Source of the DNA: Certhia americana
Taxonomy: Eukaryota > Chordata > Aves > Passeriformes > Certhiidae
Direction: 5' to 3'
Length of the DNA stretch: 64,000 nt
Assembly (NCBI GenBank): GCA_018697195.1
Contig: CM031879.1
Coordinates: forward strand, 41,443,715 to 41,507,714
Part shown: piece by piece, positions 1 to 12,879 of the stretch
Numbering within the stretch: the stretch's first letter is position 1
How the letters are laid out: every line of letters begins with the position of its first letter
Notes under the pieces: model-generated
The model's database searches: none
The model's input: the letters and a program-made list of their open reading frames with translations, nothing else
What the model was told of the DNA's origin: nothing
Translations under genes and position numbers: made by a program

Positions 1-3000
1 ATCAGTAAAAGAAAATGTACCTAAAAGAGAAACAGGGTTGAGAAGATTCTACTAATAACCAATAAATTAAATGAAAATTAAAAAGAAATAGAAAGAATTG
101 AGCTTTCTGGGTTCTTTGAGACTGTTACTTTAAATTATAAACTTTTTGTACCTTTGATGATTGCAAAAATGATGCTCCAATGAAAATTTATAAATGGAGT
201 TGCAGTAATTAGACACTTCCCCAAGTATGGTAGAGTGCTAAAAGGACAGGTGTTTATTGTTTCATGATTTTCCATATTTAATATGTTAAAGATAGATTCT
301 TTTTTTTCTCTCCCTACTTCTAGCACTGCCTCAGTCACGTGTGTGTACTTTTCATGTTTTATTGAAACAGATGGCATATCTCCTCTTTCAAGGCTTAGGC
401 AAGGGGGAGCGTAGGAAATAGGGTAGGATTAAATTATTTTGAAACAAGAAGACATCTTTCTCATATCCTATTTCTCATACACCTGTTAGTCTTTCAAGCA
501 AGCAGCAAGCAGTGACAGTAAACACTCAGAAACAGAGCGTGTTTTGATTGTGGTGTTCTGAGAACCCTGCCCTGTTCTTTGGTATTCAGTTCCTATGACT
601 ACCTGTTTTTCAAAAACAGAAATCTAAAAGTTATCAGCTAAGGTTGACAGAGCTAAACAGGAGTACTCCTACCAGCCACAAAGGGAGCAGATTAGGCATT
701 TTTTCCAGCTCCATTAGAAAACCTCTCCCTCAAATCCACCAAAGTCACCAAAGGGTCAGTGCTTTTGAGAATCGGGTCATCTCTTAAAGCATATAAACAT
801 GAATTCAGAAGTCTGATTTTCAGCTTTTCATTGTGAAGATGCTGGACAAGCTGAATTTGTAGAGAAATACTACAAAGTCAGGGTTTCTAGAATTTAATAT
901 ATGTATATATGCTTCAGGGAAGGTTTGGAATGCTGTGAGTAAAATGCATTTTTTCTGGCCTCTGGATTCTGTATTTATCATACATATATGGATGAAACAT
1001 TATCTAGTGACCATGCAGGGCAGGGCATGTGAGTGGAACAGTAGTGGCATGTCCAGAAGTGCAGGTGAGAGAATGGCTTAAAGCAGTCAAGAGTTCCTGA
1101 TTCAGTCAGAAGTTTCACATACAGTTATGCTGCCAACATCAGTGGGTGTTCAGGCGAGTATTTGTGCTGTTTGATGAATTTCCATTGGATCCTGCAGAAA
1201 TATCTGTCCAAATGCATGCCTGAGATGTTTCTATCAGAGTAGTGCCTATGAGGATTTTTAATTTTATCATCTACTTTAACTAAATTAATGCAATAATTGC
1301 ATAAAATGTACAAGATGTTTATTCAGGGGCTCAGTCCTCACCAACTGCTGGCAAAACAGATTTCCCAGAGCATGGGGGAATTCTCTATTTGTGTCAGCAT
1401 GCTTGTGCAAATAGCATAGAACTTGATGACAGTGGAAACCTGGTCAGGCAATAATATAAAATTATCCTCTTTCCTCATGCTAACATCAGTTGTAGAATTG
1501 AGACCTTCAGGACATGTTTTAAAATATATTTTAAGAATGCTGTGATTCTAAAGCTATAATTCACTTCTAGATTTATGGTAAAAAAAAGTGAAAAATTAGG
1601 TGCCTGCGATTTAGCATTTAAATCAATCTCTGAGTTACAGTGAAACTCGGAGGGAAACCTATCCTGGTAGTCATGAATGTGTAACTTATGTGACCAGGGG
1701 AAGGATTAAATGGGTCAGAGGTCTCAAATCAGTAAAACAAATCCTGTTTTTCAAGAAGTATCCAGGGACCTTCTTGGTGCATACTGGATTATTTTGAAAT
1801 GCAAAGCATCAGAAATTTGAGCTGGCATAATGAAATGTGTACAGTTCAGAGCTGTGCATCTCTAACTCCATGGCTGTCACATGGCTGTGTTATGTGGCCC
1901 ATTAGCTAGTCTGTGGTGTTCTATTGAACAACAAAAGTGGTACTGTTTTCAGTTGCAAGGCAGGGAGTAATCCATGAGAAACTTGAAAACATTCGTAGAT
2001 ATTTGGCTCCAGAGCCTGGGAGGTTGGTTTGAAGGACTCAATTTTTGTGTGATTTTTTACAGGGCCTAAACATGCATGTTTCAGGTTACATTTCATATCA
2101 GAAATTTAATAACCACAATCAAATGTTTTTCTAGTTTTCCCATAGCTACAGTTTATAGTTGTATCATAGTTTTTATGCTAAAACATACTTCAGATATCAG
2201 ATTTTTATTCAACATTCACAAGCCCACATTTGCCACTCAGCTTTCAGTGAGCAGCCGCTGCTGGCAGAGTGCCAAGAAGGTGTCAGTACAAATTCACATT
2301 TGAGAAGACAGAAGATCACATGGACATGTTAAGATTCATTATTGATCAGAACTCTGTCTCCACAAATTCAGATTATTATTTTCACTGGAGTCAGGAGTCA
2401 TACTGCTTTGATGAAGAAGTAACTTGGACCTTATCCTGCTATTGATATTTCCAAAGTGATGATCTGGCTCTAAATCTGGCCACAATGATGCATTGCCTCA
2501 CCACACAGATCTTATTACATGTGCCTGTCATTAGTAATGCTTCTGACTTCGACTTTTGAATGCTTTGAACACGGAGCCTAGTGGATTTTGTTCTAATAGG
2601 TTCTGTGTGTAAGGCAATCCTTTTACTCTTGTATAGTGTTTCCACTGGATTGCTTACTACTGACAGTCATGCAAAAAAGTTGCTGGATGTGCAAAATGTG
2701 CTGATTGGGAGAACTTTACAGTATGGGAATATTTTTACATAAACAGGTAGCCTACACTGGTCTTCACCACAAAAGTTGTAAATCTAATATGAAGTTCAAA
2801 GTCATGTCATTATCTTTTAAAATTCTAATTGCTCATATTTATAAATGACTCTGTATTATTCAGTAGTATCATGGACTAGTAAAAAGTTTTACTGCAGCAT
2901 AGAAGATTCCAAAGTCAGTGGTCCAAAGTTGCTCTTTTCTTTGTTAGAGCTTGTATGAATTGATGGAAATGTCAGTGAGGTACAAAATTAGTAATGAAAC

Positions 3001-6000
3001 CTCAATTAGATCTGCTGGTTTCGGCTGCCAGTGACTACTTCCTTCAGTTCACAGTGTGTGACAACACCTGTACCACTGCAGCTACACCTGTGTTCCTGCA
3101 GAGCTCTGGCAGAGCAGCCACTCCAAATCCACCCACACCTCCCTCACTGTGACGCTGAAATGCAACCCAAGCAAAGCCAAAGTGATGTTGCTTGGAGAAC
3201 AGAAGAGGTCTGAAAGTCAGGGTTCCCTTTTTTATGCACAGGCACTACCATCAGTTCAGCGTTTGTCTGACTGCCTAGCATGCCTAGATAATCATAGGCC
3301 AGGTGATACTCTTTTTGCAGGGCTGAGCCATATTTTAAGTAAAAGCTACATGACTGGGCTACGTGTGTTTGTCCCTTCAAGAGAAATTTTTCTCGCTAAA
3401 TTCAGATTCTGGCTTTACAGATGTCTATTCTAGGACACAGCTATCTGATTTTACTGTACATGTCTGTGTGTAGCATACTAAGGTGTGCTACATTATGCAA
3501 GTGTACTGCTGTAGATGTCAATGTTTACCATTATAGATACTCGTATTGAATACATAGTATGTAGTATGCAATTTGAATGCCATTTTTCAAATTAATGCAA
3601 AATATGACTGCATTCCACTTTGTATGTTACTTTATCATGAGTACATTTTTTACTTTTTTTATTGTGGTGAACATGCCTGTTCAAGACCTTGGTCTTCAAG
3701 CTCATTAGTAACAAGAGAAGTACATGGAATTCTAAAATTAACACCATCTTAACACTTGTCCAAGTTAACTCACTTTCAGGGATGTTGTCAAAGTCTGATT
3801 TTGGGAGAATCTTTTTGATGTTATAACTCCGTTTGGGATGTATGGGGTAATAAGAAAAGGACATTTGTTAGTATTTCATTATTTAAGGTTATATCCAGGC
3901 TTTCTACTATGTGTTTTCCTCAAGATTTGTGTGTATTTTTCATTTGTTTATATGTTTTCAAGCTCTTGTCTTTTGCCATTTGCCCTATGTTCATGCATTT
4001 TTCATAAGCCAACCAGCAGAGTCATCACTGCAAATATATTAATTTTTGCTTTTTTATTTTATTTTTCATGAGTAACAGAAGCCCCAAACACAATTCTAGA
4101 TTTATATACCTTCCTACATACATTTTATGCATACTATGAATTCAGTAAACCCTTTGGCCTGATTGAAAGGATTTTCTTGTTTGTTTTTCTTTCATTATTT
4201 TAAATAAAGGTAAATTAATACAATTTAAAACTTTCCACTAAAATATTTATTAATCATTACTTGGGTGCATAATAAAAAAATATCCCCACTTTGGCTTTAT
4301 TTTTATTTAAAAATATTGAAATATTATTTAGGTGAAACCTCAAGAAAAACAAGTCATAGCAGTGCCTTGCCTCCCTGAGTCTTACATTTCACCCACCACA
4401 GAAATTAGAATATGGAAAAATAAAAATCTAATAGCAATGAGATAAAACCAGCACAATGCAAAGAAAGATAATTACATTGCTCAGCTGTCACAAGGGCAGC
4501 ATAAAAAAATGAAGTGACTCATCTCCCTTCACAGGCACAGCCTGCTCAAACATACACATATAATTATTTATTTGTATGGGTTTGATTCTTTAGCCAAATG
4601 TCTCTACTTTATAATGTGGTTTAACCACTTGGGGATTTTTGTTCAAAGAGTTAATTTATAGTTTTATCATCGAACCACAGAAAAACTGTTCTGGGTTCCA
4701 ATGCAATTAAGTCTCATGTAAGTGCTGTATATCATTAAATCTTGCTCTGTATGAGTACATGAGTTCAAAGACAACTCTCCTGCAAAGATAGTGATCAAGG
4801 GCTGATTTCTAGTGAAGACATATTCCTTACCAAACAAGTGTATCAGGCTCAAGACCTCAACATCAAAACATTTTCCTGTAGCATTGTAATTTGAAGTCAA
4901 TCAATTGCAATTTGATTTTGACAATTTCTTAAAAGAAAGGGACTCATCTTTATAATTCACAAGTGTATTTATGAGAGTTTGACCTATGATGTTATATGCA
5001 AAATCTATAAAAATTGCAATATGCAAAAAATGTTTTACAGGAAGAACACTGGTATAGAATCTTTGAATAATAAGTGCCATTGATTTAAACAATTTTACAA
5101 AATATACTCTCACTAGGTGGAGAGTGAAATAAGACAGAAGGATTTTCAGGGTTGGCAATACACTTGTGGAAAAATTTTATGCAAGCCTCAAGCTGAACAA
5201 AGTGTAACAGTATTGCCTTATAGAACCTAATGTAAAGTTTAAGGTTGAGCAAATAGTATTCGTGATAATTTAGCACTTTTTTTGTTTGTTTTTCTTTTTG
5301 CTGGAAGTTATTCCTTGTTTTTGATAGTGTGTTAGTGGTTCATGTTTGCTGAAGTTACTTGGAAAAATCTGAATTTCTGAATTTTCAGCCAGTGGGTTAT
5401 TTACAAATTGTTTGCTTTGTCTGTTCACCCTGTTCTATTGGTTCATTCAATTGAATCTAATTAATCAGCATAAATTCCAATATGTGCAATGCCTACCAGA
5501 GTAAATGAGAGGAGCCCTTTTGCTTCTCTAACTGGCATCCGGAGGTACTTTGGCAAATCAAACTGAACTGGCACACTCCCGCATCTTTGTCAAAAACAAA
5601 ACTGAGGAAAAAAGATAAATCTAGGAAAAACAGGTATTTTTTGTGATATTAGTATGAAACCCAGAAAGCTACCGTTGAAATAGGAAACTTCCTCAGCTCT
5701 GTGAAAGTCAAAACATTGCAGATAGCAAGACTACAGAGTGAAAATAACTGTAAACAAAAAACTTGCTGACTGCTGTCATTTTTTGTCAATCTCAGCAAAT
5801 ATCTACTCACAGACAATCATCATATAGTGACCCACTTCCTAGAACTGATTTTCCCTTCTTTTATTTTTTGCAAATCTTTTGAAAAATTAGTTCAAAGGGA
5901 ATAAAAAGAGTGACACTGGTTGAACTTTCTGTAATCTAACTTGGCTAAGGAAATGTGGTTGTTTGGAGCGAGTTTCCTCCTTAGTTAAGGAGGGAAAACA

Positions 6001-9000
6001 AGCCCTGTCAGAAATGAGTTCAGCCAATGCAATAACAGGTCTGTGTTATAGGTCCTTTGAGGCTACGAGTTTGTTCCTGCAAACTAGAGATGCAAGATGA
6101 GATTTCTTAGATGTAAATGCTCAGTATGTATAAGAGATGGTGCCAATGCCAAATGAGGTTGGGAAACTGTCATGGGTTCAGTACAGACCCACTGATGCAG
6201 TCGGAGCAGCTGTGGGAAGAGGCTGAAGAGCTGGAGCTGACTCAGCTGGGAGCAGAAGTGTCTTTTGTGTAGGCATATGAGGCAGCCTTGGGAAGATGGA
6301 ATCAGCTCTTCACAGTGAGGTAACATCCACAGATTGAAACAAGAGCAACGGAGACGGAATATAGGGGAAAACTTTTCACTGTCAAGTAGTCCCTTTCAGT
6401 GGGAATTGTGATCCTGTTTTACTGGAAGATTTTACTCTCCAGGACAAATGTACTGTTGGGTGCATTGTTGGATCTCCACTGCTGTCTTCTATCTTATGAA
6501 ATCTTTAAAATGTTAGAAAAGAAAGTCATAATGCTGCTGTAAAAACCATTCACACAGTCCACCAATGGAAGATACTCTATGGCAATCTATCTGGTTGAGA
6601 CCTGTTCGTTGTAAGCTCATTTCACATAATTACAAAGGTGTGACATTACAACATTCCGTTGTTTTTATTTATATTTGCTGTGTTTAAGTTAACATTTGAA
6701 CAATATTCACTGGATTTCACTGTGACTTTCATGAGCTTACTAGGAAAAATACTGAGCCTGATCACTTTATAGTCTTTATACCTGTAGTACCATTATTTTC
6801 TCACAGGCCAATTGACATAGCTGTCTGGACACAAGTATCTTGATGTGTCTTGTTCTTTTCTGCTTTTCTGTATCTCAGATTTCTCCTATTAATCTCTGTG
6901 CAATATTGCTAAGATAATGAGTTTAGCACCAACCCTGAAATAGGTCACAAATAAAGCAAAGCTCTTGGGGCCTCTATGAATCATATCCCCCTTAAAAAAA
7001 ATAAATTCTACACCCAGAATCCTTTGTTCCTCACAATACATATTTTAATCTATCATTGCTAAAAAAAAAAAAATAAAGCCAATAGGTTAGAAATGTATCC
7101 AGAGAACTAAACCAGTTGATTTTTTCCAGTTGGTTAAATATGCCATCTTATTTTTATGGTTTCACCGGAGTTTCCATGTGAAAAACCACTGTGTGCAGTT
7201 TAGCATACAAAGATAGTAAAAACAGAAGTTACAAATCTCAGACTTCAAAAGAAGGAACAGAAAATGCCCTCTCAAGATGGAAATCAAAGTGACAGCTGTG
7301 AGTAGTCCATTCCCACATTTGGAAAAATGAGATTCAGAGGAGAGATACAGTGCATTCCAACAGGATCAGCTGCACGTACTTTCTGACAGCTGTATGGATG
7401 ATACAACATGGGGAAAAAGAAAAAAAAATATCTAAAGGTTTAATTCTACCTTTCCTTTCAGACAAAATGCAGTTCAAGTCTTGGTTCATGGGTGGTGGGG
7501 TGACAGGGGACACAGAAGGAAGAACTTCTTGCATAATTTTTTCAAAGACCTTTGAGGCCTGAACATATAGTAGATGATGGATCACCTGAGGAAGCGAGGC
7601 TGAATCCTGTATATTACACAGGCCAATTAGACATTTTACTTTGCTGATTTTCTGTTGCCAATCTTATAGTTTCCTTGTCTACTTTTATAGGAATACATTC
7701 AGGAAAGAGATGGAGTCTGGACGTATGTTTGTTGAGACCCTCAAAGGTTCTCTAAAATTTTTGAAATTCATATTCTGGCTATTTCAAAAAAACTAACTGA
7801 AGTCAGAAGGACAACCTGAGTTCTCCATGGCTTGGTGGATTTTACCAGTGCCAGTTCTTGATTTGATTGTCAAGATTTCTAACTAATGCAAACATGTTCC
7901 TGTCATAAATGATCTATGTTAATTTCATGCTATATAGAAACAAAATATTATGAAGAAATACTAAAATGTTTAAAATATTTTTTCATAATGGATCAGAAGC
8001 ATGCATAAACAGTTCTCCTTTCAGTATCTCCCTGGGAACTGTTGTGTTCACAGCACCATTTTCATGTTTTGCATGGAACAAGGCTCTTCGGAAAGCTTCC
8101 TGTGTTGAATCTGCAGGGATTTGTTTTCCCTTGTGAGGAAGGCACAGAAAAAGGCATTTGGAGTAGAAGGCAGAGATTGCTGACTCCATATGTAATACTT
8201 AAAGCAAATACAGCCCCAAACCATACTTTCCCTTACCTTTTATTTCCTCTGTGTTTGTACCAGTGCTGCCTGTTTTTTCTGACCAATTTAATTCTTTTGT
8301 TTATCTTTGTTGCTTTTACTGGGCATTATTTTGGGCTTGCTGCAGCACCAGGTGCAACTGCAGTTTCAGAAAAAACTCCTTCAATAAAACAACCAAAGAA
8401 AGGCGACCTTAAGCCTAAAGGAATACATCTGGTGGAGTCCTTGCTCCTGCATTAATATTTTGGATGTCATGCTATTGATGCTATCACTACCCTTAGGCTC
8501 AACATCTGCTGCTTTTTTTCTCATTTTGGGAGTTATCATCTGAAGAGGGTCTTTGGGTCACATGCTCCTCAATTCGTGTGATGAAGATCAGAAATCTGCC
8601 TCTGTTGTGCCTCTTCTCTGTGATGCAATAGAGGTTCCTCCACAGAGCACTAGTCATGCAAAGTTAGCAGAGGAGAGTTTCTGGATGTCTGCTGGTCTCT
8701 GCTTCCCTCCAAAGATCTGTCTGAAGGGCACATAGCTAGATGTGCCCTGTCAGACACTCTGGTTCCAGTCCCAGAGCTGTCCTTTGAGGTGGTGTCCAGG
8801 GCAGCTGGTATCTCTGAAGCTCTGTGGGGCTGTCAGTGGGCAGAGGGGTGGTGGATGGGTGTCAGAAATAATTGATGCTGGGGCATTCCATGAAAACTGA
8901 TGCATAGCTTAGAGGGTGTAAGCCCTCACTTCCGTCAGGAAAAAAATTGTCTGTCTCATAAAAAAAAAATAAGGGAACAAAAACTACTTTGAGTTGAGAT

Positions 9001-9741
9001 AATGGATTGCATTTCTCTCACATCTGTGTTACACTTTTCCAGGGAAGGGCAGACTCCATGATTATGAATCTTGATTTTGAGAGGAATGAGGAATGCTTCT
9101 TGAATGTGCTGATGTGCATGGTGAGGAAAAGTGATATGCAACAGTGAGAGATACGCTTTGGATTATAAATTATAGCTCTAACCTAAAACTGGAACTGAGA
9201 TTTAATTTAAAACTTAAAACAAAATAAGGGGTTTTTTTAATATTTTCTATTTTACTGGAAGAGAATAATATGTTTTCTAGCACTTAGCACTAGGCATTAG
9301 AAGTTATGCAAGAATTGTAAGAGAAAATAGAAGTTTTAGAAAAACAAGTTGTCTGAAATAATTGCCATTTTCAGTACACATTTCTGAAGACAAGCTGTAG
9401 CCAGGAAATAAAAAGGCATTTGAATCAGATGACAAAACATTTCTTTTTGATTAGAGTCTCTTCTGGTGTCCATGCCACCTATGATTTATTTTTGTATTCC
9501 TAAAACCTCTTCAATTACCTTTCTGTAATGATGAATTTGAGGGCATCGTATTGCCTTTACATCTGTCTTGTTCTTTAAATCTGTTATAATTACCTGTTTC
9601 AAAGTCCAATTCAAAGTCTATAGAGTTGCTGAAAAAAAAAAGAGAAACAAATAGCAAATAGGGAGACAAGAAAAAAAACACCAGGCATCATTTAAATAAG
9701 ATGCAGAATATGGGGCAACATGAGTGCACAATTCAATCAGG
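1..9741. other. Unassigned AT-rich DNA, no gene recognised
   Basis: Both strands were read for protein motifs, splice-bounded exons, RNA genes and known repeats, and none was recognised. Open frames here are short and have no familiar domain. The longest runs from about 8042 to 8455 (+, 137 codons) and has a T-rich, hydrophobic middle typical of chance frames. Only short homopolymer runs stand out, such as an A-run near 7061-7073. Ancient, highly diverged repeats could be present without being visible by eye. Confidence 0.6.
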
Positions 9742-9790
9742 AAACTTGAGGGAAGAAGGGGAGAAAATGAAAAAGGAAGGAGATAGAGTG
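9742..9790 (+). repeat. Purine-rich low-complexity tract
   Basis: The + strand is almost entirely A and G over roughly 50 bases, with several GGAAG and GAAGG words and a few T interruptions. It is low-complexity DNA, not a gene. It lies about 110 bp before the twin hairpins. Confidence 0.6.
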
Positions 9791-9896
9791 TAATGTCCAT
9801 ATTTATTACATATGGAAGGTTTTTTTGTTGCATAGCCAACACTTATTTTTTAGACAGCCAAGTGCTTAACATTACAAAATGCACTATTCAACATTT

Positions 9897-9917
9897 GGAA
9901 TTTGCCAGGCAAATTCC
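9897..9917. repeat. Perfect inverted repeat, 10-bp arms, 1-nt centre
   Basis: The left arm GGAATTTGCC is followed by a single A and then its exact reverse complement GGCAAATTCC. A partial direct copy (AGGAATTTGCTAGG) follows immediately. The structure could form a cruciform in DNA. With a one-base centre it would form an RNA hairpin only if the stem tip opened. Its function is unknown. Confidence 0.9.
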
Positions 9918-9951
9918 AGGAATTTGCTAGGTGTCTGCCATAGTCTGGGGA

Positions 9952-9979
9952 TTTTCTTTGTCTTCAAAGACAAAGAAAA
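9952..9979. repeat. Perfect inverted repeat, 13-bp arms, 2-nt centre
   Basis: The left arm TTTTCTTTGTCTT (9952-9964) is followed by CA and then its exact reverse complement AAGACAAAGAAAA (9967-9979). The left arm is pyrimidine-rich except for one G, and the right arm is purine-rich except for one C. It lies only 34 bp after the 10-bp-arm hairpin at 9897. No transposon ends or target duplications were recognised around the pair. Confidence 0.92.
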
Positions 9980-12849
9980 GCTGGTTTTGTAAAAGTTGTT
10001 CTCTTTGCCTACTGTTTAAAAATCCATCCATGCTTGAATGTGCTATAAAACAGGTAAAATTGTTTACAGTCATTAAGATACCAGAGCGAGAAGGTAGGGC
10101 ATTGAGGGGAAGGAGGGGGTGAAATGAGTGTCTCTAAACATTTTTCTGATTCTGTACTATGCATGTGGAAAGAAAGCCATTCAAGTTGGATGCCAATGGC
10201 GCAAAGATTTGATCTAAATAAGTGGGGCAAAGAAGATGAGGTAGAGAAATTGAGATTAGACATTGTTGCTGCAGAAAAAGAAAAAAGGGAAAAAAAAGGC
10301 TACTTTTGAATGCTAGCACTTCTGGGAAGGGAAAGACAGACAAATAATTGGGAAGGAAAGCCAAGTGATACTGGGAAACGGTGATGAGGAGAGATGGCAT
10401 ACATCTCTTGATGGAAAACAACATGAACTGTTGCTTAAAACTGGTAACCCCACGGAATTATGGTGTCTCATTATATTTCCTTAGCACTTGTGACTTAAAA
10501 TTGTACAGTTAATGGTCTTTTAAAAGCAGTTAAGTACATGTAGCCTCTCAACACGTGCCACTTTAAAAGACTGCCTTTTGTGGAGTTTTACCCGTATGTA
10601 TGTGAATTGTGTCCTATCTGTCCATTTCCATCATGAGTTGTAATATCTGGAGTGATATTCTCTACCATACTACACAGCTGAGAGTAAAGAAAATATTCCT
10701 AAGTGTTAGTAATGGTAAGAGTGCTACAGAAAGCACTTGCTCTAACACAACCATTTGTGTAGAAAACTGATATTCCCTCCAACATTTTAATATAACAAAA
10801 AGCCACTATAAAATCATTAAATCATTATAAATACACAGAATTGTATTTTGAAAATAAAATTTTCAAAAGATTTTTGAAAAGAAATCTAAATGATTTAAAA
10901 AGAAGGGGGGAAGAAATAGTAAAGCAGACTCTTAATATAAATCTCAAATAAAATACAGTGACTAACATAAAATTTTCATGACATTTCTGGCTACAGAAAT
11001 CCATAAGAAGTGCAGAAATGGTTGATGTAATTTGTTTAGTTCATTCATCTTAATAAAGACCTCCTTTGTTTCACTATTAAGAATTTTTTAATTGGCTTAA
11101 ATATACCATTTGTTTTGACTTTGTTTCACGTGCTTAACTGCCAAAGGGTGTCTCAAAGTTCCATTCTTTCAGAGAGGGGAAAAAGTCGTTAGAAATAACT
11201 TCTCAGTTTTTTCAACAGAAGTATTTGAAAAATCTGGGTACAATGAGACAGGAAAGTTGAAAACCCAAGACCTCACTATGCTTCTTTCACCCAAATTCAG
11301 TCATCTTGTCATATCTGAGGAGGGATTCCTGAATTCACCAAATCAAAAAAAGGTAGTTTTTAAATACTCTGGTTTCTTGGTGTACTTTCAGATAGTATCT
11401 TCTGAAAAATAGATTTAATCCATCTGTATAGTGCATTATCCTTGAATCAAAGAGCTAAAGAATAAGTAATCCATTTCTGTACAAAAAACCTTGATGTCCC
11501 CCATAACTTTCTCTACAAAACTCAATCACTTAAGGCTTTTGCCACTGTTTCCTTGTATTTATTTCAGAGTTTAATTCAGATATTGCTGCAGGTTACAGAG
11601 TTCACCAATAAAACCCTTCTTTGAAGAAGCACATTTTCCTGTGCTAAATACAGCACTGAATATCCTCTGTGGATGGATCCAGGTGGACCCATTATTGAAC
11701 TGCTTCCAGAGTTCTTCATTTGAACTTTGGGCCTTTTCTAGCCCAAACCTTGAGCAGCTTCTTACAAAAGTGGTTAGCAAACACAGGGCTAGCAACCTCT
11801 ACCTGGTTTATGGCAACTGCCTTACTAGTGTTTGGTTTTCCTGGTGACATCGCTGATAAAGAATTTCCACTTGTTTTAAACCAGGTACAAGAACCCTTTT
11901 GTAAAAGTAATCCACATTCTCCATTTAAGTCTCCTGTGTAGCTCTCTGGTGGTAGTGTCCAGCAGGAATCATCTGCAGGCCCCACTTCCAGCTCTGCTGT
12001 GGGACTCCTGATGCCTCTCAGTTGAGCCCTTTACATAGTTTAATGCTCAGGGTTTTATGTGGACAATGGAAAGAGTAACTTATCTTTCCCCTTATGTCTT
12101 ATACTGAGGGCTCGTTGTAGAAGGGATCACTTATAAAAGATGTCTGAGATCACCTCTTGTAAATTGCATAGATTTTATCTCTGGTGTTTATTGTGGCTTT
12201 TAGCTATTTAGGGATGGAAATGTCATCTTTACCTTTTTTGAATCAAAACACTATGTGCTGAGCTCAGAAGTACTAGATATCATTATTACTAAAAAAATAC
12301 TTCCATAATGGTTTACTTACTGTGAGGTAAAAGTACTGTGAGATATTGTACAGCATATCCCATCTTTCTCTTTGAAGAAATCAGTATGTCTGTACGTCCT
12401 TGACCCAGTGATATTTTTTAGATTTTTTCATATTAAGCCTTGAGTATTTATTCAGAGACAAAAATCATGTCATATCATGTACAGCAGCCTTGCTGCTAGA
12501 TAGTGTAAGGAGAAAATTGTATAATTCCAGCTACCAACATTAACACAAGAAAATAAGAGAAAACCAATGTTGTGTATTAATCTTATTAAACTGCAAACTG
12601 CCTGCTCTGCAATGAGAGCTGGATACTGATGTAAATCAGATGCTTACGTAATGCTTTATGCAGGGATGGTGGCAAGAGTTGTAGTAATAAAAATACTCTT
12701 GCTGTGTTCAGACTCTATTTTCCTTTCACTTCAAAAATCCCACTAACAAATTAACTGCTTGAAATGAATAATTCTAAAGTGGCCCGAGAGTCAGACACAT
12801 CTTTGTACTCTGCTGACTTTTCACCTAATTCCTTTTTGTTGGATTTTTT
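9980..12849. other. Unassigned DNA, no gene recognised
   Basis: This stretch contains G-rich patches near 10102-10118 and A/G runs near 10270-10300. Overlapping short frames on both strands between about 11571 and 11985 show no recognisable domain. Nothing supports a gene. Confidence 0.55.
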
Positions 12850-12879
12850 GGTTTGGTTTGGGTTGGGTTGGGTTTTTTT
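12850..12879 (+). repeat. Short GGTTT/GGGTT repeat
   Basis: Two GGTTT-type units run into three GGGTT-type units and end in a T-run. It resembles telomere-type T/G repeats only loosely, because the unit is five bases rather than TTAGGG. It is a low-complexity tract. The G-runs are only two or three bases, so G-quadruplex potential is modest. Confidence 0.7.

Noticed and set aside
3144..3433. Overlapping + and - frames considered as an exon
   Set aside because: No domain or convincing splice sites; frames are open on both strands only because the local composition is less AT-rich.
8042..8455. 137-codon + strand frame
   Set aside because: No recognisable domain, T-rich hydrophobic middle, and a length that can be expected about once by chance in this much AT-rich DNA.
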